Positions 17,701 to 24,809 of a stretch of DNA of 64,000 nt are shown here, one piece after another; positions within the stretch are counted from its first letter, which is position 1, and each line of letters opens with the position of its first letter. A program made the translations under genes and the position numbers. Under the pieces are notes generated by a model, which saw only the letters and a program-made list of their open reading frames with translations, searched no databases and was not told the DNA's origin. Origin of the DNA: JAJOKK01 sp965370555 (lineage in GTDB: Bacteria > Bipolaricaulota > Bipolaricaulia > UBA7950 > UBA9294). Location of the stretch: contig CBDUVB010000001.1 in the NCBI GenBank assembly GCA_965370555.1, positions 186,001 through 250,000 on the forward strand. Direction: 5' to 3'.

Positions 17701-20700
17701 TGGGTACTGGGAGTGGGAGACGAACGATATCGAGATCGCTACCGGATCGCTTGTCACCTCCGAGAACGCTGAAGGGGTCGTGACCTTCACCCCACCGGTC
17801 GGCGGTTCTTATAAGGTCGTCGTCCGCGGGCACGATGCGCACGAACGGATGGTGCAATCGAGCCTCTTCCTCTGGGCGAGCAGCCCGGAGTCCGTCTCCT
17901 GGCAGCGAAGCAATGATGATCGAATCACGCTGATCAGCGACAAGACGACTTACAGGCCCGGAGAGACGGCTCAGATACTCATTCCCAGCCCCTTCTCCGG
18001 CGAACAGTGGGCCCTTGTCACCGTCGAACGCGGGACGATACTCACCCACGAGGTGATCCGCCTAGAATCGAACAGCACAGTCTACACCCTCCCGATCGTT
18101 GCGGATCATGCCCCAAATATCTACGTCAGTGTAGTGATCGTGCAGGGGAAAGCGGCCGCACTTGCAACCTCAAGTGGCAGTCCAGCCGTAGCCAGCACTA
18201 AGGTCGGCTACGTCTCACTAGCGGTCGATCCCATTCCGCAGACGCTCCACATCACCCTGACCCCCTCGGTGGCGCAGGCCCTACCTGGATCCCAGGTGAG
18301 CTACACCGTGTTCGTTACCGACGAACTCGGTGAACCGGTGAGTACTTCCCTCTCCCTCGACCTGGTCGACAAAGCGATCCTCACCCTTAAGCCCCGCACC
18401 CCCGACGCGATCCTGCAGGCGTTCTACGATCGCCGCGGGTTGGGAGTGGCGACCGCTAGCGGCCTCGCGATTTCGATCAACAGGCTTGTCGCCGAGCAGA
18501 TGGAGGAGGCAGGGATCACCGACACAGACGACAAGGCAGGCTATGGACTCGATCAAGCGACAGGAGCCGTGCTGCCTGCACCAGGGGTCGCGCTGATGGC
18601 AGCCGATGAGAAAGCTGGGGGCTCGCGTAGCCCTGAAGAGGCTGCAGCTCAACTCCCTCCGGGAGTCGAGCTGCGCGAACAGTTCGTTGACACGGCCTAC
18701 TGGGACGCAAATATCATCACCGGTGCTGACGGGATGGCACGGGTCACGATCGACCTTCCCGATAACCTGACCACGTGGGTCTTCCGCGCCGTCGGGGTCA
18801 CGCAGGCGACTCAAGTCGGTGAGAAGACGACCGAGCTTCTGGTCACCAAGCCGCTCCTGATCCGCCCGGTCACCCCGCGTTTTTTCGTCGTCGGCGACCG
18901 GGTGAAGCTTCACGCACTCGTCAACAACAACACCGACACCCTGCTCACGGTCGAGGTCACGATCGGATACACCGGCCTAACCCTAGAAAGCGCGGCCACG
19001 CGTTTGATCGACATCCCCGCTGGCGAGGAATTGAAGGTCTCCTGGTGGGCGACGGTAGAGGATGTCCCACAGGTCGACCTCGCGATGAGTGCCATGAGCG
19101 GTGAACTCTCCGATGCCGCCCGGCCACGCTTGACCACAGGGTCGGATGGGACCCTCCCTGTCTACCGCTATACCGCTCCGGAGATCGTGGGGACTGCCGG
19201 CCAACTGACGGACGAGGGGAGCCGAACCGAGGTGATCGCCCTTCCTCCGAAGTACAACGATAGACAGGGTGAACTCGCGATCCAACTCGATCCCTCTCTT
19301 GCCGCGGGGATGCGCGACGGCCTCGACTACCTCGAACACTTCCCCTACGAGTGCACCGAACAGATCGTCAGTCGCTTCCTCCCGAACGTCCTCACCTACC
19401 GCGCCCTGCGCGACCTTGATATCGATGATCCGGATCTCTCGGCAAAGCTCCCCGATCTCGTCGCAGAAGGGCTGAACCGTCTAACATTGAAGCAGCACAC
19501 AGACGGCGGGTGGGGCTGGTGGTGGGCGGATGAATCGAGCCCCTATCTCACCGCATACGTCATCTTCGCCCTTACAAAGGTCCAGGAGGTTGGCTTCGAG
19601 GTAGCAGGGGACGTCATAGAGCAAGGTTTGGACTTCCTCGTCAGCCGGTTGGTATCTTCCAAGGAGCTTGATTCCTATCGCGAGGCGAACCGGCAGGCGT
19701 GGATCCTCTATGTCATCGCCGAGGCGGGGCGCACCTCCGAGGCGAAAAAGTGGGCCGACCCCCTGTTCAACGCCCGCGAGAAACTGAGTCACTATGCCCG
19801 CGCCTACCTGGCACTCACCCTCAACCTGATCGACACGAATGACAGTCGGGTACAGACGCTCCTCTCGGATATTCAGAACGCCGCCATCCTCAGCGCCACA
19901 GGTGCGCACTGGGAGGAGGAGAACTACGATTTCTGGGCGATGAATACCGATACCCGCTCCACCGCCGTCATCCTCGATTGCCTGGCTAAACTAGATCCCG
20001 ACAACGCGCTCACACCAAACGTTGTACGCTGGCTGATGATCGCACGCAAAGACGGAATCTGGGAGACGACACAGGAGACGGCCTGGGCGCTCATCGCGCT
20101 GACCGATTGGATGGTTGTCACAGGCGAACTTGAAGGTTCCTACGACTACGGTATCCGCTTGAACGGGAGCACCCTCGACGAAGGGCACGTAGTTCCAGAG
20201 AACGCGGGTGAATCGATCAAGCTACGGGTGAACGTGGCCGACCTCCTTTCCGGCGTCGGAAATCGACTCGCCATCTGGCGCGGTTCCGGCGAGGGACGCC
20301 TCTACTACACCGCACACCTCAAGGTCTATCTCCCAGTCGAAGAGATCGAACCGCTCGATCGGGGGATCATCGTCCAGCGCCAGTACGTACCGGTCGATTG
20401 CTCGTTCAACGCGACGTGCGAGGAGGTGGATCACGCCTCCGTGGGAGAGACCGTTCAGGTGCGATTGACGATCATCGCCCCGCACGACCTGTACTACGTC
20501 GTCATTGAGGATCCGCTCCCGGCCGGCTGCGAAGCGATCGATACGAGCCTGGAAACAACGAGCCTCCTTTCGCAAGAGCCGGGACTCTTCCGTGAGTCAG
20601 AGAGCGACTGGTGGTCATCCTTCTACTGGTGGTGGTGGCGCTGGTACAGCAGAAGCGAGCTGCGCGACGAAAAGGTCGTCCTCTTCGCCGATTACCTGCC

Positions 20701-20848
20701 GGCAGGAACCTACACCTACCAGTACACCTTCCGTGCCACGCAGGTCGGGACCTACCATGTCATCCCAACCACAGCGAACGAGTTCTACTTTCCGGAGGTC
20801 TTCGGGCGGGCCGCTGGGCGGATCTTTACGGTAACAGAGGGAGAATGA
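14789..20848 (+). CDS. Secreted alpha-2-macroglobulin family protein with N-terminal Ig-like repeats
   Basis: Giant envelope protein (2019 aa) of the bacterial alpha-2-macroglobulin family, which trap attacking proteases. A signal peptide (hydrophobic LIAVILLSMLIPICGVGA) precedes about four SbsA/Big_5-type Ig-like domains with the recurring phrase ITMIFNRPV, ISITFNMPI, FEIRFNTPI (about residues 30-460). MG-type macroglobulin domains follow (TDRPIYRPDQMVYFKG near 670). The thioester motif is present as Cys1522-Thr-Glu-Gln in PYECTEQIVSRFLPN, followed by the alpha-alpha thioester domain. A Trp-rich stretch (YWWWWRW) precedes the last domain. No lipobox and no adjacent PBP1c gene. RBS AGGGGGCGAG. 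Confidence 0.9.
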   Translation: MNMNRLLGGLIAVILLSMLIPICGVGADLSPAPIVVQRSPERGEEMAIDGVLELIFDRPMDRASVEAAFSLSPYVVGSFSWPDESTFRYQPNTPWSRDTAYKVALGTGATDRESLPLNEAYTFRFRTVGYLEVSQVIPAPGTEEVAADSTITMIFNRPVVPLVAVSDPAYATLPTPVTFDPMIEGAGEWLNTSIYVFTPIAPLVGGTTYTARIAAGLSDTTGGILAQDVAWTFSTQPPKSVWVNPDEGEDLVPIDTTISITFNMPIDLESAKERFTLKPIGLLGDLFATQIDGIFEVQGNTLVFTPTERLDFDQKYSVRLESGVTSEGGGTGMREALSWQFTTVPLPRIIGTDPRDGEHNAYPYTSFEIRFNTPIDPDTVMDNIEMEPALSPELVHTYFSKWDNIFVLTFGAQPSSDYVVHIGPDIADPYGNTTGQQMTIRFSTAALDPTAWLHAPGRTGTYNAYEPAQIFVAHRNTERLDLILYHLTIDEYLAAQDDWYRFVLPSSGRLRDWSVPVEAPLNEAGYTPIDLVEGGGRLEPGIYCLELRSDGVSYSRWQHQHLLVVSKINLTLKSDEDQVLAWATDLETGAPVPGLILRAVDNKGVERSASITDSNGLAILSSDESSNWYGTTILSQRPFTMGSTQWNDGISVWEFGFNSGYTPDWRAHIYTDRPIYRPDQMVYFKGVIRAEDDARYTLPHRDRVEVTIRDAAWEVVYEKTLPLDQFGAFEGELVLTKEAALGNYSIRATLEETSFSGSFQVAAYRPPEFEVTVTPADAEIARGEATQATVNVQYFFGGGVKDAQVEWVVLADEYRFAPDQFSRYTFTDVDDPWRCWSCWWLPPAVPEIILKGTGRTDANGKLVIELPEDVASLTANPSAEAPLGSRTLTIEATVRGNDGQTLSGRTSIVVHRGDFYVGLAAERYIGRAGDEMNVDLVTVDWNGERLAAKPLEYLIYRREWKNTYIEDEAGGGYWEWETNDIEIATGSLVTSENAEGVVTFTPPVGGSYKVVVRGHDAHERMVQSSLFLWASSPESVSWQRSNDDRITLISDKTTYRPGETAQILIPSPFSGEQWALVTVERGTILTHEVIRLESNSTVYTLPIVADHAPNIYVSVVIVQGKAAALATSSGSPAVASTKVGYVSLAVDPIPQTLHITLTPSVAQALPGSQVSYTVFVTDELGEPVSTSLSLDLVDKAILTLKPRTPDAILQAFYDRRGLGVATASGLAISINRLVAEQMEEAGITDTDDKAGYGLDQATGAVLPAPGVALMAADEKAGGSRSPEEAAAQLPPGVELREQFVDTAYWDANIITGADGMARVTIDLPDNLTTWVFRAVGVTQATQVGEKTTELLVTKPLLIRPVTPRFFVVGDRVKLHALVNNNTDTLLTVEVTIGYTGLTLESAATRLIDIPAGEELKVSWWATVEDVPQVDLAMSAMSGELSDAARPRLTTGSDGTLPVYRYTAPEIVGTAGQLTDEGSRTEVIALPPKYNDRQGELAIQLDPSLAAGMRDGLDYLEHFPYECTEQIVSRFLPNVLTYRALRDLDIDDPDLSAKLPDLVAEGLNRLTLKQHTDGGWGWWWADESSPYLTAYVIFALTKVQEVGFEVAGDVIEQGLDFLVSRLVSSKELDSYREANRQAWILYVIAEAGRTSEAKKWADPLFNAREKLSHYARAYLALTLNLIDTNDSRVQTLLSDIQNAAILSATGAHWEEENYDFWAMNTDTRSTAVILDCLAKLDPDNALTPNVVRWLMIARKDGIWETTQETAWALIALTDWMVVTGELEGSYDYGIRLNGSTLDEGHVVPENAGESIKLRVNVADLLSGVGNRLAIWRGSGEGRLYYTAHLKVYLPVEEIEPLDRGIIVQRQYVPVDCSFNATCEEVDHASVGETVQVRLTIIAPHDLYYVVIEDPLPAGCEAIDTSLETTSLLSQEPGLFRESESDWWSSFYWWWWRWYSRSELRDEKVVLFADYLPAGTYTYQYTFRATQVGTYHVIPTTANEFYFPEVFGRAAGRIFTVTEGE

Positions 20849-20869
20849 ATCACGATGGGAGGAAATATT

Positions 20870-21274
20870 TCAGTGCCCGCGCAGCATCTGTACGGCCTTG
20901 TTGTTATGGGAAGTGGTGAAGACCACCAAGCTCTTTGTGCTCCCATCTGACACGGTCGCGTACAGTTCTTGCAGGTCGAGGTCCTTGCGGGCCAGGGCCT
21001 CGGCCACCCGGCAGAGAAAACCCGGGTGATGCGGGAGATCGAGGACGATAACCTCCCTCTCCTCCACCAGGAAACCGGCCCTGCGCAGGGCATCCCGAGC
21101 GGAGAGGTGTACAGCGGTAAGGAGATGGAGCGTTGCAGTTCCATTCTCCGCCCTAACGGAGATTGAGACAATACTGATCCCCATATCGCTCAACAGCCGG
21201 GTGATCTCTCCCAACAGGCCGACCTTATTATCCATTCGAATGACGAGCTCTCTCTGCAAACGCGCACCGCGCAT
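20870..21274 (-). CDS. Tandem ACT-domain protein
   Basis: Small cytosolic regulatory protein (134 aa) made of two ACT domains, ligand-binding modules usually sensing amino acids. The first begins ELVIRMDNKVGLLGEITRLL; the second has LDLPHHPGFLCRVAEALARK. Both carry the Gly-Leu/Phe-Leu loop before the first helix. No catalytic domain is attached. The ATG at 21274 is preceded by GGTGAGGTGAG; an in-frame GTG at 21283 overlaps that site. It is convergent with the alpha-2-macroglobulin gene and divergent from radC; its ligand and partner are unknown. Confidence 0.85.
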   Translation of the reverse strand: MRGARLQRELVIRMDNKVGLLGEITRLLSDMGISIVSISVRAENGTATLHLLTAVHLSARDALRRAGFLVEEREVIVLDLPHHPGFLCRVAEALARKDLDLQELYATVSDGSTKSLVVFTTSHNNKAVQMLRGH

Positions 21275-21594
21275 CGTACTCACCTCACCCCAACGTCATC
21301 TTAGGGAAGTCTCTCGTCAAACACGGCAGATTTGGGAGTTTTCAAGCGGACATTGGTGAGCCGCCCGGTGGAGCTCGTGCCAAGCGATGGGCTGAAACCT
21401 ACCATCCGGGGAATGGTAGACCGCCCCGGGGACTCAATCCGCTACGGTCTTCTCATGAGACTGGTGAATGTATGATTGCAAGACCCCATCTCTTCGTCTC
21501 TTTTTTCAAGAAAATCCACGGTGCGCACAAAAGGGGTGGGGGTTGTCAATTCAATGCGTATCTGTTATTTTATGAGACGATGAGGTGATGAGCG
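21275..21594. other. 320-bp intergenic region with hairpin and radC promoter
   Basis: No coding frame is convincing here. It holds a short hairpin CTACCAT/ATGGTAG (21399-21405 and 21413-21419) followed by an 8-bp palindrome CCCCGGGG (21424-21431), and the radC promoter near 21543-21571. The hairpin region could be part of a leader or a decayed gene; I cannot assign it. Confidence 0.4.
21543..21571 (+). promoter_or_regulatory. Sigma-70-type promoter of radC
   Basis: TTGTCA (21543-21548), a 17-base spacer, then TATTTT (21566-21571), placing the transcript start about 15-18 bases before the GTG of radC. Confidence 0.6.
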
Positions 21595-22260
21595 GTGTCA
21601 ACAAAACGCATCCGAGATATTCCGGATATCGACCGACCGCGGGAAAAGCTGATCGCCAAAGGAGCGACGGCCCTTTCGGATACGGAACTCCTTGCCATCC
21701 TCTTAGGAAGCGGTATTAGAGGAGTCAGTGTTCTTGAGCTGGCCTCGCAGATCCTCGACTCGCTGGAGCAACGATTGGACCGTGCCGATGTCGACACGCT
21801 ACAAGGGGTCGAGGGAGTCGGACGAGCCAAAGCTTGTCAAATCGTGGCCGCGTTCGAACTGGCACGACGTCACCTCCTCCAGGGGAAAGCCCCGATTCGC
21901 GAAGCAAAAGACGTCCTTCCGTTCATCCAACAGATCCGTGACAAGCGACAGGAGTACTTCGTCTGCCTGTCGCTCAACGGGGCGAACGAGGTGATCGAGA
22001 GCCGCGTAGTCACGGTAGGATTACTCGACTCCAATCAGGTGCACCCGCGAGAGGTTTTCGCCGATCCGATTAGCGATCGCGCCGCCTCGGTCATCCTCGC
22101 CCACAACCACCCCTCGGGAACGCTCGAAGCGAGCCCTGAGGACCTCGCCCTGACGAAACGGTTGGTGAAAGCGGGAGAGATCCTCGGGATCAAGGTCCTC
22201 GATCACCTCATCGTCACCAGAAACGGCCACCTGTCGCTCAAGCAGACAGGGAATATGTAA
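21595..22260 (+). CDS. radC: RadC-family (JAB/MPN) protein
   Basis: 221-aa RadC/YicR family protein of uncertain biochemical role, historically linked to DNA repair. It has an N-terminal UPF0758 region with RPREKLIAKGATALSDTELLAILL, a helix-hairpin-helix GVEGVGRAKACQI (about residues 73-85), and the JAB metalloprotease-like domain with HPREVF, AHNHPSGTLEASPED and a downstream Asp, the canonical zinc site. The GTG start has GAGGTGA six bases upstream. It stands alone. Confidence 0.95.
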   Translation: MSTKRIRDIPDIDRPREKLIAKGATALSDTELLAILLGSGIRGVSVLELASQILDSLEQRLDRADVDTLQGVEGVGRAKACQIVAAFELARRHLLQGKAPIREAKDVLPFIQQIRDKRQEYFVCLSLNGANEVIESRVVTVGLLDSNQVHPREVFADPISDRAASVILAHNHPSGTLEASPEDLALTKRLVKAGEILGIKVLDHLIVTRNGHLSLKQTGNM

Positions 22261-22328
22261 ACAGCTGTCATGAGGGGTCAAGAACGAGGAATCGATGTCG
22301 GCAGGTCTTTGGTATGTAAACGACGATG

Positions 22329-22357
22329 TTGCCAAAGAGTTAGACGCGACGTATACT
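22329..22357 (+). promoter_or_regulatory. Sigma-70-type promoter of the symporter gene
   Basis: TTGCCA (22329-22334), a 17-base spacer, then TATACT (22352-22357). The predicted start near 22364 gives a 65-base leader containing the hairpin at 22378. Confidence 0.7.
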
Positions 22358-22377
22358 CTTAACAAGGTATGTCAGGT

Positions 22378-22412
22378 CGAACGGCCATCCAGCCTCGCTG
22401 GGTGGCCGTTCG
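22378..22412 (+). promoter_or_regulatory. Strong leader hairpin abutting the symporter ribosome-binding site
   Basis: CGAACGGCCA (22378-22387) pairs perfectly with TGGCCGTTCG (22403-22412). The inner bases extend it to a 16-pair stem with one G-T pair and a 3-base loop. It is followed by CTTTGAGGAGG and the ATG at 22429. It lies inside the transcript, between promoter and RBS, so it may be an attenuator, an RNA-stability element or the site of translational control. No long T-run follows. Confidence 0.65.
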
Positions 22413-22428
22413 CTTTGAGGAGGGCGCA

Positions 22429-24117
22429 ATGTGGGAGAAGACGCTGGTTGTGGCAGGCTATCTTATCGTTCTCTTGGGGATCGGGATCCTCGCCCGTAGA
22501 CGCGCGCGCGGTACGACAGAGGACTACTTCGTCGCCTCGCGGACGCTACCGCCTCTCGTCCTCTTCCTCACGATGGCGGCGACCAACTTCAGCGCGTTCA
22601 CCGTCTTCGGGTTCTCCGGCGCAGGGTGGCGGATCGGGTACTCCTTCTATCCGATCATGGCCTTTGGAACAGGGTTTATGGCCCTCTCCTTCTACTTCAT
22701 CGGTCGGCCGGTCTGGCGTCTGGGAAAAGAAAAGGGACTCCTCACTCCACCGGAGCTCGTCTTCGATCGATTCAAGAGCAAACCACTGCGCCTCCTCTTC
22801 CTCGGGGTGATGATCACCTTCACCCTACCGTATCTTGCCATGCAGCCGATGGCGGCGGGCTACGCCCTGGAGGAACTCCTCGGCATCCCCTACTTCGCCG
22901 GAGCCATCCTGATCACCGTTGTCATGCTGATTTACACCTTCCTCGGCGGGTTTCGCGGCGTAGCGTGGACCGACGTCCTCCAAGGAGGGATGATGCTGGT
23001 ACTCCTACTTGCCGCCCTGGGGGTGATCGCATCGTCCTTCGGCGGCCTCTCCGCGGCGAACCACGCAGCAGCCATCCGATGGCCGGAGCTCTTCTCCCGT
23101 CCGGGGATAGGAGGAGCCTTCTCCCCCGGGATATGGCTTGGGTACATGCTCCTGTGGCTCCTCTGCGACCCGATGTTTCCCCAGCTCTTTCAACGCTTCT
23201 ACGCCGCCCGCAACGAGCGAGCACTAGGGACAACGATGGCCCTCTACCCGCTGATCACCGGCATCCTCTTCCTCCTCCCGGTGACGATCGGGGTCATTGG
23301 GCGGTTGGGGTTCCCGGAGCTCCCGGCAGGGGTCGCTTCTGACAGGATACTGCCTTTGCTCCTTTCACGTTACACTCCTCCAATCTTGGAAGCGCTAGTC
23401 CTCACAGCCGCCCTCGCCGCCCTTATGTCGACCCTCGACTCCCAACTCCTCACCCTCTCCTCCATGCTCACTCGGGACCTCGTCGACCCCCTGACGAAGG
23501 GGCAAGCCGCGTCGAGGCGCGCTTCCCCGAGGCGTACCTCAACAAGGCGCGCCTCACCGTGGGTGGGGAAGGGATTCGTAATCGTGCTCGCTCTTACCGG
23601 ATTGGCGATCGCGTGGCGACCGCCGGCCACCTTCCTGGAGATCGCGACAGAGACCTTCACCGGCCTTGCCGTCCTCTTCCCCACCGTGATCGCCGCCCTC
23701 TACTGGAAACGAGCAACAGCAGGAGGGGCAATCGCCTCGATCCTCGTAGGAGAAGGGTTGGTCGTTGCCTATCACCTCCACCTGCTCCCCACCTTCGGCA
23801 CCCTCCCTGTGATCCCCGTCGTCTTAGTAGCAAGCCTGATCCTCATCGGGGTAAGCCTCCTTACCCAACCCCAGGTTCAGGCCACGGAAGAAATCCGCAA
23901 CGGGAAGAAGGGAATCTGGAAGTGGATCATCGCCTTTCTTCTCCTCTTCCTGCTGGGGAACGATTATTGGGCGTGGGGGGATGGTCGCCTGGGCCCGCTC
24001 GGCTTTCCATGGTGGGTCTGGTACTTTTTCTCTCTCTGTCTTCTTATGTCCTTGACTTTCTGGCTCTTTGCGCGCGATCGTTGCGATTGGCAGGAAGCTC
24101 ATCGGAATGACTCATAG
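22429..24117 (+). CDS. Sodium:solute symporter family protein (SSS/SLC5)
   Basis: Multi-pass inner-membrane transporter (562 aa, about 13 helices) of the SSS family that couples solute uptake to Na+. Typical segments are RRARGTTEDYFVASRTLPP after helix 1, AATNFSAFTVFGFSGAGWRIGYS, and FLGGFRGVAWTDVLQGGMML, the SSS signature. The loop near residue 360 has AALMSTLDSQLLTLSSMLTRDL, then a basic repeat RRASPRRTSTRRASP. The C-terminus resembles choline/proline/pantothenate branches but the substrate is unknown. ATG at 22429 has GAGGAGG upstream; an earlier frame start would run through the leader hairpin. It overlaps the convergent glycosylase gene by 6 bases. Confidence 0.9.
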   Translation: MWEKTLVVAGYLIVLLGIGILARRRARGTTEDYFVASRTLPPLVLFLTMAATNFSAFTVFGFSGAGWRIGYSFYPIMAFGTGFMALSFYFIGRPVWRLGKEKGLLTPPELVFDRFKSKPLRLLFLGVMITFTLPYLAMQPMAAGYALEELLGIPYFAGAILITVVMLIYTFLGGFRGVAWTDVLQGGMMLVLLLAALGVIASSFGGLSAANHAAAIRWPELFSRPGIGGAFSPGIWLGYMLLWLLCDPMFPQLFQRFYAARNERALGTTMALYPLITGILFLLPVTIGVIGRLGFPELPAGVASDRILPLLLSRYTPPILEALVLTAALAALMSTLDSQLLTLSSMLTRDLVDPLTKGQAASRRASPRRTSTRRASPWVGKGFVIVLALTGLAIAWRPPATFLEIATETFTGLAVLFPTVIAALYWKRATAGGAIASILVGEGLVVAYHLHLLPTFGTLPVIPVVLVASLILIGVSLLTQPQVQATEEIRNGKKGIWKWIIAFLLLFLLGNDYWAWGDGRLGPLGFPWWVWYFFSLCLLMSLTFWLFARDRCDWQEAHRNDS

Positions 24118-24711
24118 CCTCATCTCCTCTTTGATCCGGTGCAGGTGTTCCAACGCCTCCTTCAGGAGACGCTTGCTCGCCGGACGGTTCAACCACAGAT
24201 TGGCGCCAGAGGGGTGGGGGAGAGGGAGAACGATCCGGCCATCCTTCTCGTAGATCGCGCCAATGAGAGTACCGAGTTTCTCTTGCCCCAGGAAATGGTC
24301 GATCGCCACGCGCCCGACTGGAATGATCAATTTGGGGTTCACCAGCTCGATCTCGCGAGCCAGGAAAGGAGCGCACAGTCTGCGCTCCACTGCTGTGGGG
24401 ACACGATCACCACGTGAGTTGCCCTTCCCGGGAAAGCACTTGGTGATCGCGGTGATGTACTGGGTCACGCGGAATTCTGACTCCTCGAAACCCGCATGAG
24501 CGAGCCAGGAGAAGAGACGCTTCCCCGCCGGACCGCTGAACGGAAGGCCTGTCCCTCCCTCCCGTATTCCAGGGGCCTGTCCGACAACCATGATCCGGGC
24601 AGAAGCCGACCCAGAGAAGATCGCTTGCGGGAGAATTGGATACCCAGCCTCCAAGCAGCGTCGGCAGTCGCGCATCTCGCGCTGCAACTCATCAAGGATG
24701 GACCTATTCAC
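24112..24711 (-). CDS. Uracil-DNA glycosylase family protein with Fe-S cluster (type 4/5-like)
   Basis: Monofunctional glycosylase (199 aa) removing uracil from DNA. Cysteines for a [4Fe-4S] cluster are seen: CRRC near the N-terminus, KCFPG and RRLCAPF. The active-site loop is GQAPGIREGGTGLPFSGPAGKRL, LIIPVGRVAI is the central strand, and the leucine-loop motif is HPSGANLW. Family 4 has GEAPG and family 5 GLAPG; GQAPG is a variant found in related glycosylases, so the subtype is open. The GTG at 24711 was preferred because AGGAGG lies just upstream. Another deaminated-base enzyme, EndoQ-like, is in the window. Confidence 0.88.
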   Translation of the reverse strand: MNRSILDELQREMRDCRRCLEAGYPILPQAIFSGSASARIMVVGQAPGIREGGTGLPFSGPAGKRLFSWLAHAGFEESEFRVTQYITAITKCFPGKGNSRGDRVPTAVERRLCAPFLAREIELVNPKLIIPVGRVAIDHFLGQEKLGTLIGAIYEKDGRIVLPLPHPSGANLWLNRPASKRLLKEALEHLHRIKEEMRL

Positions 24712-24809
24712 CACTCCTCCTGTCAGAAGTCCCACGCAGCAGCTACTTCAGTGCTTCCTGATCCTGGAACTGATGGGGCGGAGAGGGTTGCCCAATGATG
24801 GCTGACCTC

